The translations under genes and the position numbers were made by a program. Of a stretch of 39,683 nucleotides of DNA, positions 26,389-33,696 are shown in pieces. This DNA comes from Rufibacter ruber (lineage in GTDB: Bacteria; Bacteroidota; Bacteroidia; Cytophagales; Hymenobacteraceae): contig NZ_LRMM01000050.1 in the NCBI RefSeq assembly GCF_001647275.1, forward strand, positions 1 through 39,683. Reading direction: 5' to 3'. How positions within the stretch are numbered: position 1 is the first letter of the stretch; every line of letters begins with the position of its first letter. The notes beneath the pieces are model-generated. The model was not told the DNA's origin. It saw nothing but the letters and a program-made list of their open reading frames with translations, and did no database searches.

Positions 26389-27396
26389 TTATGGGTGTAC
26401 TACGGCCGGAACGGCGTGGGTTTCTAAAACCAGGTCAATGATCTGCTCCGTCTCATTGGGGTAGTGTACGGGAACTACCTGCCCGTGTGCCAGCCATTCG
26501 GCAATGGTGGGGAGGTGTTTTGACTTGAGGCTCTTGATCACCGGCACGCCCATGGCGGCCAGTGCGGCGGCATTGCAATGCTGCTCATACTGGCGTTTCA
26601 TGGGCACCACCAGCAGCTTTTTCTGCAGGTAGAGCGCCTCAGCGGGTGTTTCAAAACCTGCCCCGCACAGTACGCCGGCGCTGCTGGCCATGCTCTGCAC
26701 AAACTGCTCATTATTGATGGGCTTAATGTTAATATTACCCTGCCTGATGGGGAACTGGTTGTGCTTGGAGAAGACTTCCCACTTCACCTCCTGAAAAAAA
26801 GAAAGTTTTTTGAGGAGCACCTCATCTTCATAGGCCGGTAGGTAAACGGTATAGTGGCCTTGGTTAGTGGGCTCCAACTCCCGCACCTGCGAGCGGATGA
26901 CCGGCGTAAAGGTGTTTTTAGAAAAGCGTTCAAAATGGAAACCGTAATGGGCCGTGGCGGGCGCGTAGTTCTTCAGGATAAACCTGCCCAAGTAATCATC
27001 TTTTTTGGGCTGGGGTGCCTTGGGGTCCAGAACCGCACTTTGGTGGCTCAGGGCCACGCATGGCTTCTTCTTAAAATAGCAGGCCCACGCCGAGATGGGT
27101 TCAAAGTCAGAGATGACCAGATCATAGTCCTCTACCGGCAGGTCCCGCACCTGCTCATAAAACATCTTGGTCTGGAGCTGGGCAAAAGTCTTGACAAAGT
27201 TCACGCCCCCTTTCTTCCCGAAGATGAAGCTCAGGCCATGGCATCTATATTTCACCTCAAAAGGTAAAGCCAGATCTGCCTGGCAGCCGCTCACCAGAAT
27301 GTCTACCTGGCACCGTTTCTGGAGCAGGGGGACAAGGTCTAGGGCGCGGCTCAGGTGGCCGTTGCCCGTGCCTTGTATGGCATATAAAACTCTCAA
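26389..27396 (-). CDS. Glycosyltransferase of the GT28/MurG-like fold (uncharacterised family)
   Basis: 335 residues. The N-terminal MRVLYAIQGTGNGHLSRAL carries the GxGxxH loop (residues 9-14) of GT-B enzymes that act on membrane lipids. The C-terminal half has CGAGFETPAEAL, LVVPMKRQYEQHCNAAALAAMGVPV, the donor-nucleotide region of the GT28 fold. The start is TTG at 27394-27396: it overlaps the stop TGA of the upstream phosphoesterase gene by 3 bases (TTGA), and the family N-terminus begins exactly there. The coupled LpxH-like gene suggests a joint task in glycolipid or lipid A-type modification; the sugar donor is unknown. Confidence 0.85.
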   Translation of the reverse strand: MRVLYAIQGTGNGHLSRALDLVPLLQKRCQVDILVSGCQADLALPFEVKYRCHGLSFIFGKKGGVNFVKTFAQLQTKMFYEQVRDLPVEDYDLVISDFEPISAWACYFKKKPCVALSHQSAVLDPKAPQPKKDDYLGRFILKNYAPATAHYGFHFERFSKNTFTPVIRSQVRELEPTNQGHYTVYLPAYEDEVLLKKLSFFQEVKWEVFSKHNQFPIRQGNINIKPINNEQFVQSMASSAGVLCGAGFETPAEALYLQKKLLVVPMKRQYEQHCNAAALAAMGVPVIKSLKSKHLPTIAEWLAHGQVVPVHYPNETEQIIDLVLETHAVPAVVHP

Positions 27397-28268
27397 GCCC
27401 GTTTTAGGTTAAATTCTGAGATCAGGTTCAGGAACAGCTGATTGGTGTCTAAAGACTCTGCGGTAACATCTTCCAGGTGGTGAAGGTCCTGGGGCGCGGC
27501 GGCGTCTTCCTGGTGCCGGTAGAGGTGCCACTTGCCATCATCATACTCCAGGGCGGTGAGGTTCTCTACCCAGTCACCGGAGTTGAGGTAGGTGACAGCG
27601 CCTTTGCCGTTGGCGATTTCCCTGATCTCCGGTTGGTGAATATGGCCGCAGACCACATACTGGAACTGGTTTTCTATGGCAATCTCGGCGCAGACCTGTT
27701 CAAAGTCATTGATGAATTTTACCGCGCTCTTTACCCGGTTTTTGATGCTCCTGGAGAAAGAGACTTTGTTTCGGTTCAGTTTATGGCATATGAAATTGAC
27801 CAGGCTGTTGAGCAGGATGAGCAGGTCATAGCCGTGGGCCCCCAGCCGGGCCAGCCATTTGGAGTGCTTCATGGTCACGTCAAAGACATCACCGTGGAAG
27901 ATCCAGGCCTTTTGCCCGTCCAACTCCAGCACCTCTTTGTTCTGAATACTGAACGAACCCAGCTTGAAGCCCACAAACTTGCGCAGCATCTCATCATGGT
28001 TGCCCGTGATGTAGGTGACCTGCACGCCTTTGGCAATTAAGCCGGTAAGGTACTTGACCACCTGCATGTGGGAGGTGGGCCAGTAGTTTTTGCTGAACTG
28101 CCAGATGTCAATGATATCTCCGTTGAGGATGATCTTTTTGGGTTTAATGCTTTTGAGGTAGGCCAGCAGTTCTTTGGCGTGGCAGCCGTACGTGCCCAAG
28201 TGTACATCAGAGATCACCACCACGTCTACCTTCCGCTTTCTGTGAAGCTTCACTTTCTTCATACCCAT
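27393..28268 (-). CDS. LpxH-like metallophosphoesterase (UDP-2,3-diacylglucosamine diphosphatase family)
   Basis: 291 residues. Metal-binding motifs of calcineurin-type phosphoesterases are complete: Asp21 and His23 in ISDVHLG, Asp51 in ILNGDIID, Asn90-His91-Asp92 in ITGNHDE, then HGDVFD and VCGHIHQP. A DVHLGTYGCHAKELLAYL start and the WQFSKNYWPTSH segment are typical of LpxH-related proteins in Bacteroidota. LpxH removes UMP from UDP-diacylglucosamine in lipid A synthesis; here the pairing with a glycosyltransferase by a TTGA stop-start overlap points to another phospho-glycolipid step, which I infer only from context. Start is ATG at 28266-28268; a second ATG two codons later is equally possible. 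Cytoplasmic or peripheral membrane. Confidence 0.87.
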   Translation of the reverse strand: MGMKKVKLHRKRKVDVVVISDVHLGTYGCHAKELLAYLKSIKPKKIILNGDIIDIWQFSKNYWPTSHMQVVKYLTGLIAKGVQVTYITGNHDEMLRKFVGFKLGSFSIQNKEVLELDGQKAWIFHGDVFDVTMKHSKWLARLGAHGYDLLILLNSLVNFICHKLNRNKVSFSRSIKNRVKSAVKFINDFEQVCAEIAIENQFQYVVCGHIHQPEIREIANGKGAVTYLNSGDWVENLTALEYDDGKWHLYRHQEDAAAPQDLHHLEDVTAESLDTNQLFLNLISEFNLKRA

Positions 28269-29047
28269 AGGCGTTGGTGCTTAGTGCAATTTAAAAGGAG
28301 AGTAGAAAGAATGCAGCCGGTACACCAGTACCTGGAAGGCTACTTTTTGCAGGAAAGATTTGATCGTTTTCATGGAGCGTATAGTATACATAGAGGTGGC
28401 AGAAGCGTTTGTGTGCCATGTTCCCGGGTAGCCTGTAAGGCCTCAGAAGTTCTGCTCATTTATACGTTAAAGCTACTCCAGCACTATTGCCCCATGATTA
28501 TTGTTTGGTTACCGTTTTGTTAAGCTTGCGGTCGGTAAATTGCTGATATGAAATGGTTTGTGATTGTTTTGTTTTACTGGGCTGGCACCTGCCAACAACA
28601 TGTGTAAGAAGAGAAACGTCTGCTTTTAGGTGGCGGTAGAACGGCTCAAATTCCTTTAAACTATAAATACGCTTTGGTGGGATTGGAATACTGGATGCAG
28701 GTGATTCGCAACCGCTTTTTCTGTGGTTTGATCTGCAAGCGCCCCGTATTATAAATCCGGAGGTACTGGGGTTGGGGATGGCAAATCCCGAACAGAAAAA
28801 GACGCCAATGGGACGCTCCTGCCTCTCCAACCAAGGGCATTACCTAAATGGGATGAAACTCCATTCCTTAGAGGGGTAGGTTTATCTGTATGGTTATACA
28901 AAAGCAGGAATCAAGGTGGAAAGCTGTTTTTGGCCTGTTTTCTGGGAAACAGGCAAAAACAGAAATGCTTTGTTGGTATTCGGCGGAGCCGCTAAGTGCA
29001 TACCTGCTCCGGTGGCCTGCGTATGCTAGGGAAACACCTGCCTGGTT
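28269..29047. other. 780-base intergenic region
   Basis: No supported gene. A 110-codon minus-strand frame (28498-28830) looks spurious. The part 28676-28800 contains ATAAATCCGG and GCAAATCCC, phrases typical of short intergenic repeats of Bacteroidota. Palindromic repeat copy 13 is at 28924-28962. Confidence 0.4.
28924..28962. repeat. Palindromic intergenic repeat, copy 13
   Basis: CTGTTTTTGGCCTGTTT paired with AAACAGGCAAAAACAG (one C missing in the right arm). About 85 bases upstream of the channel gene start. Confidence 0.85.
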
Positions 29048-29920
29048 ATGCCTGAGAAAGAAACCCCGCCCCCTGTAGAGTCAGCCCTGAACCGAGAGCG
29101 GCGGCAACTGCTGCGCCGCATTCAGCACGCCATGGAAGGACCCATGATTGTACTGGGGTTTGTGTGGCTGGTGCTGCTGGTGGTGGAGTTTATACGGGGG
29201 TTGGGGCCGGTGCTGGATCTGGTGAACTACTGCATCTGGGGTGTCTTTATTCTGGACTTTCTGCTGCGGTTTGTGCTGGCGCCCGAGAAGCTCCCGTTCC
29301 TGAAGACCAACTGGCTGACCTTGATCTCTCTGGCGGTGCCGGCCTTGCGGGTATTCAGGCTGGCGCGGTTTGTACGGGTGTTCAGGACGGTACGGGCGGT
29401 GCGGGGTATCAGGCTGGTGCGGGTGCTCAGCTCGCTGAACCGGGGCATGAAAAGCCTGGGGGACACTATGGGGCGGCGTGGCTTTGGCTACATGCTGGCG
29501 CTCACGCTGGCCGTGCTGCTGGCAGGATCTGCGGGCATGTATGCCTTTGAGCGTGAGGCGGAAAATGGGTTGGCCGCCTTCGGCGAAGCCCTGTGGTGGA
29601 CGGCCATGATCTTGATCTCCCTGGGCAGCGAATATTGGCCGAAGACACCTGAGGGGCGGGCGCTGTGCTTTCTGCTGGCCCTGTACGGGTTTGCCGTGTT
29701 CGGGTATTTTACGGCGCTGCTGGCCAGTTTCTTTTTGGACCGTGACGCGGCCAACCAGGAGACCCAGATTGCCGGTGCCGCCCAGATAAACCAGCTGCAC
29801 CAGGAGGTGCGGGCGTTGAGGGCTGAGCTGCAGGCGGTGCTGGCCCAGCAGCAGCAGAAAGGAACGGCTGTCCCTGACAACCGTGATGCCGCAGGGGAGA
29901 AGGACGGGAGGGAACGCTAG
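29048..29920 (+). CDS. Voltage-gated-type ion channel with non-canonical selectivity filter
   Basis: 290 residues. Membrane segments are at roughly 32-48 (S1), 56-76 (S2), 84-98 (S3), 100-127 (S4), 144-165 (S5) and 205-231 (S6). S4 is striking: nine arginines at exact three-residue spacing (positions 101, 104, 107, 110, 113, 116, 119, 122, 125), more gating charges than a typical channel. The pore helix and filter read WWTAMILISLGSEYWPKT (183-200), where a potassium channel would show TVGYGD. The family with GSEYWP or GSDYWP is known in bacteria, but its ion selectivity is not inferable. A cytoplasmic coiled coil (INQLHQEVRALRAELQAVL, residues 247-265) probably holds the tetramer. Conducted ion and stimulus are unknown. 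Convergent with the GNAT gene. Confidence 0.88.
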   Translation: MPEKETPPPVESALNRERRQLLRRIQHAMEGPMIVLGFVWLVLLVVEFIRGLGPVLDLVNYCIWGVFILDFLLRFVLAPEKLPFLKTNWLTLISLAVPALRVFRLARFVRVFRTVRAVRGIRLVRVLSSLNRGMKSLGDTMGRRGFGYMLALTLAVLLAGSAGMYAFEREAENGLAAFGEALWWTAMILISLGSEYWPKTPEGRALCFLLALYGFAVFGYFTALLASFFLDRDAANQETQIAGAAQINQLHQEVRALRAELQAVLAQQQQKGTAVPDNRDAAGEKDGRER

Positions 29921-29946
29921 GAGGGAGGTGCCAGAGAAACCGAGGA

Positions 29947-29990
29947 ACCTGTTTTTAGGCTGTTTTCTGAAAAATAGCCCAAAAACAGGT
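29947..29990. repeat. Palindromic intergenic repeat, copy 14
   Basis: ACCTG/CAGGT outer pairs with GTTTTTAGGCTGTTTT against AAAATAGCCCAAAAAC. The only structure between the convergent channel and GNAT genes. Confidence 0.85.
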
Positions 29991-30001
29991 GAGGCAAGTT
30001 C

Positions 30002-30436
30002 CTACAGCGGTTTGCGCATCTGGTAGTGCTGCACCTCGCCAAACAGCAGGTGGGTGGGGTGTTCTTCTATGAAACCGTTGCGCTTGTAGAAGTTTCTGGC
30101 GTACTCCCGGGCCTGCACAATCAGTTCTTTGGCACCCAGTTGGCGGGCCTCTTCTTCTACTCTCTGCAGGAGCTGGCGGCCTACCTGTTTGTTCTGGTAC
30201 TTGGGCCCCACGGCCAAAAACCGGAGCTGCGCCACCGTGTCTGTCTCCAGGTGTACGCGGCAGCCGCCCATGATTTCGCCGGAGTCATCGTTCACAGCCA
30301 TCAGGTGCACGGCCTGGTCATCGTCTTCGGCGCGCTCGCTGCCTACCGGCTGGTGCCAGGGTTTGCGTAACATTTCATAGCGTAAGCGGTAATATTGCTC
30401 AAACTCGTCAAACGAAGAGGGCTTGATAATTTGCAT
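30002..30436 (-). CDS. GNAT family N-acetyltransferase
   Basis: 144 residues. The GNAT fold is seen from the N-terminal YYRLRYEMLRKPWHQP and ED-rich loop, the beta-4 strand AQLRFLAVGPKYQNKQVGRQLLQRVEEEA (the acetyl-CoA loop Q-N-K-Q-V-G-R has Val where Gly is more common) and the C-terminal YARNFYKRNGFIEE. The substrate is unknown, and the family is similar in layout to ElaA/RimI-like single-domain enzymes. Cytoplasmic. It is divergent from yajQ, so promoter elements for both lie in 30437-30545. ATG start at 30434-30436. Confidence 0.92.
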   Translation of the reverse strand: MQIIKPSSFDEFEQYYRLRYEMLRKPWHQPVGSERAEDDDQAVHLMAVNDDSGEIMGGCRVHLETDTVAQLRFLAVGPKYQNKQVGRQLLQRVEEEARQLGAKELIVQAREYARNFYKRNGFIEEHPTHLLFGEVQHYQMRKPL

Positions 30437-30545
30437 GACTGCGTTTTTGTCTTTGTCCGTAAAATCGCCTAAATCTACTAAGTTTGTACGGCTTTAAGCA
30501 AGACATGCCGGTGATTCGGTCATTATTTAACCTAATCTTTTTGTT

Positions 30546-31037
30546 ATGCCATCATTTGATATTGTGAGCAAAGTTGATCCGCAGACCCTGGACAACGCCA
30601 TTAATACTGTAAAGAAAGAAATCCAGTCCCGCTTTGACTTTAGAGACACCAAGGGCGGCGTGGAGCTGGACAAGAAGAGCAACGTGGTGCACATCACCAC
30701 TGAGAATGACATGCGCCTGCGCCAGATTGAAGACATCATTCTGAGCAAGATTGTGAAGCAGCAGATAGACGCCACCGCCCTTGATTTCAGCAATGAGGCC
30801 TTCCCCAGCGGGCCTATGATCAAGAAAGACGTGAAGGTGCGCGCCGGCATTGACAAGGAAGACGGCAAGAAGATTGTGAAACTGATCAAAGACAGCAAGC
30901 TGAAGGTGACGCCCGCCATCATGGATGACCAGGTGCGCGTAACCGCGAAGAAGATTGACGACCTGCAGGAGGTGATTGCCATGCTGCGCCGCGCCGAGCT
31001 GGGGATTCCGCTGCAGTTTGTGAACATGAAATCGTAA
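30546..31037 (+). CDS. yajQ: YajQ family nucleotide-binding protein
   Basis: 163 residues, exact family length. MPSFDIVSKVD at the start, LDNAINTVKKEIQSRFDFRDTKG in the middle and DDLQEVIAMLRRAELGIPLQFVNMKS at the end are nearly universal in YajQ. Members bind nucleotides; one homologue is reported as a cyclic di-GMP effector, but this does not prove the same here. Possible promoter: TAAGTTTG at 30479-30486 with TTTG at 30452-30455, spaced 23, longer than ideal. The leader contains ACCTAATCTTT just before the ATG. Cytoplasmic, no operon partner. Confidence 0.95.
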   Translation: MPSFDIVSKVDPQTLDNAINTVKKEIQSRFDFRDTKGGVELDKKSNVVHITTENDMRLRQIEDIILSKIVKQQIDATALDFSNEAFPSGPMIKKDVKVRAGIDKEDGKKIVKLIKDSKLKVTPAIMDDQVRVTAKKIDDLQEVIAMLRRAELGIPLQFVNMKS

Positions 31038-31161
31038 GCGGGCATCAGTAGTTGTACTATAAATCTTTCTACACCCATGGCTGGGCTTAACCCGTATCTG
31101 CCAGCTGCGTTAAAGTTGGCAGGCGTACACGCCGTTATGCACTTCCGCTACTTCTAAAACT

Positions 31162-31956
31162 ATGTTTGACGTTTTCTCCAGCCCAGATGTGTGGCTCAGT
31201 CTGCTCACGCTTACCTTCATGGAGGTGGTGCTGGGCATTGACAACATTGTGTTCATCTCTATTGTGGTGTCACGCCTGCCGCGCGAGCAGCAGGGCCGGG
31301 GCCGCACCATTGGCTTGCTGCTGGCGCTGGTCTTCCGGATCATCCTGTTGATGTTCATCAGTTACATTGTGCACGCCAACCAGCCGCTCTTCACCTGGGA
31401 CCTGCCGTGGCTGGACGAGCCCTTTGACGTCTCCTGGCGCGACATCATCCTGTTTGGCGGGGGCTTGTTCCTGCTGGCCAAGAGTACCACTGAGATTCAC
31501 AACAAACTGGAGGGTGAGGAAGAAGGTACGCATGGCGCCAAGGGCGGCAACGCCACCATGGGCAAAATCATCATTCAGATTATTCTGGTAGACATTGTGT
31601 TCTCCTTTGACTCTATCTTGACGGCCGTGGGTCTGGTAGACCACGTGAGCGTGATGATTGTGGCGGTGATCATCTCCATGCTGATTATGCTGGCCTTTGC
31701 CAAGTACGTGAGCGATTTTGTGAACAACCACCCAACCGTGAAAATGCTGGCCCTGTCGTTCCTGATTCTCATTGGCGTGATGCTGGTGGTAGAGGCCCTG
31801 CACGCGCATATCCCGAAAGGCTACATCTACTTCGCCATGTTCTTCTCACTGGCCGTAGAGATGCTCAACCTGAAACTGCGCAAGAAAACCAAGCCGGTGC
31901 AGCTGCGCCAGAGCGATATCGTAGATACTGACGGCAACCCGGAGACGTTAATGTAA
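31162..31956 (+). CDS. TerC family integral membrane protein
   Basis: 264 residues with seven or more membrane helices. The conserved EVVLGIDNIVFISI near the N-terminus and LVDIVFSFDSILTAVGLVDH near residue 150 carry the paired acidic residues that are the family signature. TerC proteins are linked to tellurite resistance and to export or metalation of manganese proteins; I do not claim tellurite resistance here because no ter cluster is present. A cytoplasmic, charge-rich loop (EGEEEGTHGAKGG) separates the halves. A strong intrinsic terminator follows (31987-32019). It is the last backbone gene before the cassette array. Confidence 0.93.
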   Translation: MFDVFSSPDVWLSLLTLTFMEVVLGIDNIVFISIVVSRLPREQQGRGRTIGLLLALVFRIILLMFISYIVHANQPLFTWDLPWLDEPFDVSWRDIILFGGGLFLLAKSTTEIHNKLEGEEEGTHGAKGGNATMGKIIIQIILVDIVFSFDSILTAVGLVDHVSVMIVAVIISMLIMLAFAKYVSDFVNNHPTVKMLALSFLILIGVMLVVEALHAHIPKGYIYFAMFFSLAVEMLNLKLRKKTKPVQLRQSDIVDTDGNPETLM

Positions 31957-31986
31957 GCGGTTTTCTGGAGATTATATTTTTTGAAG

Positions 31987-32019
31987 AGCGGAGGCGGTGA
32001 AAACTGCCTCCGCTTTTTT
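31987..32019 (+). terminator. Intrinsic terminator of the TerC gene
   Basis: AGCGGAGGCGGT (31987-31998) pairs with ACTGCCTCCGCT (32003-32014), one G-T wobble, GAAA loop, followed by six T. It insulates the downstream cassette array from the TerC transcript. Confidence 0.9.
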
Positions 32020-32033
32020 GTTTATACAAGCTT

Positions 32034-32073
32034 GCGTTTTTGAGCTGTTTTTAGGAAAAGAGGCCGAAAACGG
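32034..32073. repeat. Palindromic intergenic repeat, copy 15 (degenerate)
   Basis: GCGTTTTTGAGCTGTTTTT opposite GAAAAGAGGCCGAAAACGG; several mismatches. Between the TerC terminator and the cassette array. Confidence 0.6.
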
Positions 32074-32117
32074 GAAGTGCTTTATTATGAGAGATCTAAA
32101 TCCTATATTCGGCAGTG

Positions 32118-32216
32118 CAATTACGTTTATCCGCCGGAAACGGGATGTAAACCGTATGTTTAGGTACGGCTATAGGTGTGATAAACGTAATTGTGACGGT
32201 TATACGGTAGTTAGCT
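32118..32216 (+). other. Left boundary of the cassette array (candidate attI or decayed attC)
   Basis: A 14-base perfect inverted repeat, CAATTACGTTTATC (32118-32131) and GATAAACGTAATTG (32180-32193), encloses 48 bases. Two core-site-like triplets follow, GTTATAC at 32199 and GTTAGCT at 32210. The second is the crossover site of the first cassette (between 32210 and 32211), since its sequence is complemented at that cassette's end. No RYYYAAC box precedes the left arm, so it is not a normal attC. Confidence 0.5.
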
Positions 32217-32231
32217 GTTATTTATAAAATA

Positions 32232-32696
32232 ATGAATTCAAAAGCCTTTCTTACTCTAGTCCTGATTTTGCTATCTGTAGCATCATATGGACAAGTAGAA
32301 AAAATTGACCCGACAGGTTCATATATTCTGGAAGCGAAAAAGATTAAAAATGGAGAGAAGGGCTCACACGGCGAGATTCATGTAAAGCTTATTGAAAACG
32401 ACTTGGCAGCAATTAGTTTCTATTATAATGTCGGACATCCAAGCTACAACTCTGGCTCTTTCGTTGATACTTTGGCTTATAAGGACAACAAGATTATCTA
32501 TACTTATAAAGAACCAGGAGAAGTTAATCCCGACTGTAAACTGACCTTCACATTTGAGCAGAAGAGAGTAATCATAAAACATGAAGCCAGCGACTATAAC
32601 TTCAGTTGCGGTTTTGGACATGGAGTTATAGCCAACCTGACAATTAAAAAGAAAACAAATAGAATTCCTATAATAAAAGATTACTGGGACAAATAA
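32232..32696 (+). CDS. Cassette 1 gene: small secreted protein of unknown function
   Basis: 154 residues. The N-terminal MNSKAFLTLVLILLSVASYGQ is a Sec signal peptide, so the product is exported. The mature part is beta-rich and charged (DPTGSYILEAKKIKNGEKGSHGEIHVKLIENDLAAISFYYNV), with two cysteines (PDCKLTF, FSCGFGHG) that could pair. It resembles small exported Bacteroidota proteins, but I cannot name a family. ATG start is 21 bases after the cassette crossover; the stop is only 8 bases before the complementary end sequence, the compact layout of cassette genes. AT-rich codon use unlike TerC. There is no promoter in the cassette, so expression needs outside transcription. Confidence 0.85.
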   Translation: MNSKAFLTLVLILLSVASYGQVEKIDPTGSYILEAKKIKNGEKGSHGEIHVKLIENDLAAISFYYNVGHPSYNSGSFVDTLAYKDNKIIYTYKEPGEVNPDCKLTFTFEQKRVIIKHEASDYNFSCGFGHGVIANLTIKKKTNRIPIIKDYWDK

Positions 32697-32704
32697 AGAA
32701 AAAC

Positions 32705-32776
32705 AACAGCTAACAACACCTAAACGTCAGCCTTCGGCCGACGGCCTCGCCCGTCGTTTAGCTTAGAACGTTGTAC
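32705..32776 (+). other. attC-like site 1
   Basis: R'' box GCTAAC ends at 32714, five spacer bases, L'' CTAAACG (32720-32726), L' CGTTTAG (32755-32761), then the crossover G at 32770 in GTTGTAC. The central hairpin contains GGCCGACGGCC. Total length 69 bases from 32708, within the size of known attC sites. Confidence 0.8.
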
Positions 32777-32792
32777 ATAATTTAAAATATAT

Positions 32793-33245
32793 ATGGCCTC
32801 AGGTTTTATTAAATTTAGAAATGGAGAAAGCTGGTATGCTAGGTGGTCAAGATATGATTGGGTTCTTGAAAGAATAATGCTTGAATTAAGTGAAGATGGT
32901 AAAGAAGGAGAATTAAAAGCATGGATAGAGTCTTTGCTACCAGATGAAGATAGAGGAGATATAGAATGTGGTTGGAGCTTTATTAAAGCTACACCTGAAA
33001 GCGAAATGGTTACACGGATACTTGACACAAGATTAATGAAGGAAGAATATCAGCAGATTTTTTGGGAAGGTGCTAGAAGGGCAATGGAGAAAGAACCCGA
33101 CAAGGAAGATGGTATTGGCTTTTTGATTAATCAACTTTATAAAATGTACGAAGAAAGCTTAAATGAAGAATATGTTCCACCAAAACCATTTAATCCAGAA
33201 GAAGACGATATAGAAGATTATCAAATAGGGCCAGGCTGGAAATAG
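32793..33245 (+). CDS. Cassette 2 gene: acidic soluble protein of unknown function
   Basis: 150 residues, no signal peptide, strongly acidic and helical (MLELSEDGKEGELKAWIESLLPDEDRGD, EEDDIEDYQIGPGWK). It has many tryptophans and tyrosines at the front (WYARWSRYDW). Such composition is common in immunity or anti-toxin-like proteins of cassette arrays, but that is only a resemblance. ATG start 23 bases inside the cassette; the stop at 33243-33245 is 6 bases before the complementary end. AT-rich. No neighbour helps to define it. Confidence 0.8.
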   Translation: MASGFIKFRNGESWYARWSRYDWVLERIMLELSEDGKEGELKAWIESLLPDEDRGDIECGWSFIKATPESEMVTRILDTRLMKEEYQQIFWEGARRAMEKEPDKEDGIGFLINQLYKMYEESLNEEYVPPKPFNPEEDDIEDYQIGPGWK

Positions 33246-33251
33246 AAAAAC

Positions 33252-33321
33252 TATGTACAACATTATATAAACACCATGCTAGGCCGACGGCCTAGCACGT
33301 TGTTTATACTAGCCGTTATGT
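33252..33321 (+). other. attC-like site 2
   Basis: R'' sequence TATGTACAAC (33252-33261), L'' TATAAACA (33266-33273), L' TGTTTATA (33301-33308), crossover G at 33315 in GTTATGTGC. The central stem GCTAGGCC/GGCCTAGC (33278-33296) is perfect and contains the shared GGCCGACGGCC. 67 bases. Confidence 0.8.
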
Positions 33322-33440
33322 GCAATTGTAAATAGAAGTTCTCGCGGCGGCAAGCAATAAAATCAGCAGAAGCCGACGAAAAATCGGGAATTGCTGCAAA
33401 AGTGAACCGGCAAAACGTTAGATTACCTCAGTAAAAGAAA

Positions 33441-33596
33441 ATGAACGCCGCCCGACTCTCATCGGCTAATGTTGCAGTAGAGGGATCGGCCAGGCGTTTG
33501 AGCAAAAGGAATTTGTCGGCAACGTGTGCAGACGGACCGATTCATAATGCGTTTCCGGCTTCTTTTTCTGAAAACGTGCCAAAAACAGACGGATAA
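33441..33596 (+). CDS. Cassette 3: possible 51-residue frame in an otherwise non-coding cassette
   Basis: The cassette (33316-33761) has no gene of normal size. The only plus-strand candidate is a 51-codon frame from ATG 33441 to TAA 33594-33596 (MNAARLSSANVAVEGSARR and on, basic). It runs through palindromic repeat copy 16, so its C-terminal part is repeat translation, which argues against it being a real gene. Listed so it can be checked. The cassette is better read as non-coding, carrying two host-type intergenic repeats (33549-33588 and 33613-33653). Confidence 0.25.
   Translation: MNAARLSSANVAVEGSARRLSKRNLSATCADGPIHNAFPASFSENVPKTDG
33549..33588. repeat. Palindromic repeat copy 16, inside cassette 3
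   Basis: GCGTTTCCGGCTTCTTTTTC against GAAAACGTGCCAAAAACAG; core mispaired, clearly of the same family as the chromosomal copies. Confidence 0.6.
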
Positions 33597-33612
33597 AGAA
33601 TTGCGGCTGATT

Positions 33613-33653
33613 CCCGTTTTCGGGCTGTTTTCCTGAAATCAGGCCAAAAACAG
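33613..33653. repeat. Palindromic repeat copy 17, inside cassette 3
   Basis: CGTTTTCGGGCTGTTTTCC opposite AAATCAGGCCAAAAACAG. Two copies within 105 bases in one cassette. Confidence 0.7.
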
Positions 33654-33696
33654 AGAAAGTAAAATAAGAAATCGGCGGCGGGCGCAAAGAAACAAC

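Noticed and set aside
28580-28640. Another attC-like site (CACCTGCCAACAACATGTG)
   Set aside because: The R''-like CCAAC has no complementary GTTGG start upstream or downstream, and no paired L boxes are visible.
28498-28830. 110-codon minus-strand frame in the gap upstream of the phosphoesterase
   Set aside because: No recognisable motif, mixed composition, and it covers sequence that looks like intergenic repeat (ATAAATCCGG, GCAAATCCC phrases).
31038-31161. Possible manganese (yybP-ykoY) riboswitch ahead of the TerC gene
   Set aside because: Only two short stems are visible (CTGCCA/TGGCAG and GGCGT/ACGCC); the conserved loops of that riboswitch are absent.
31162-31956. Tellurite-resistance gene call for the TerC family protein
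   Set aside because: No terZABD cluster nearby; stand-alone TerC proteins have broader roles, so resistance is not claimed.
31997-32227. 76-codon plus-strand frame before cassette 1
   Set aside because: It starts inside the TerC terminator and reads through repeat 15 and the array boundary into cassette 1; no protein-like features.
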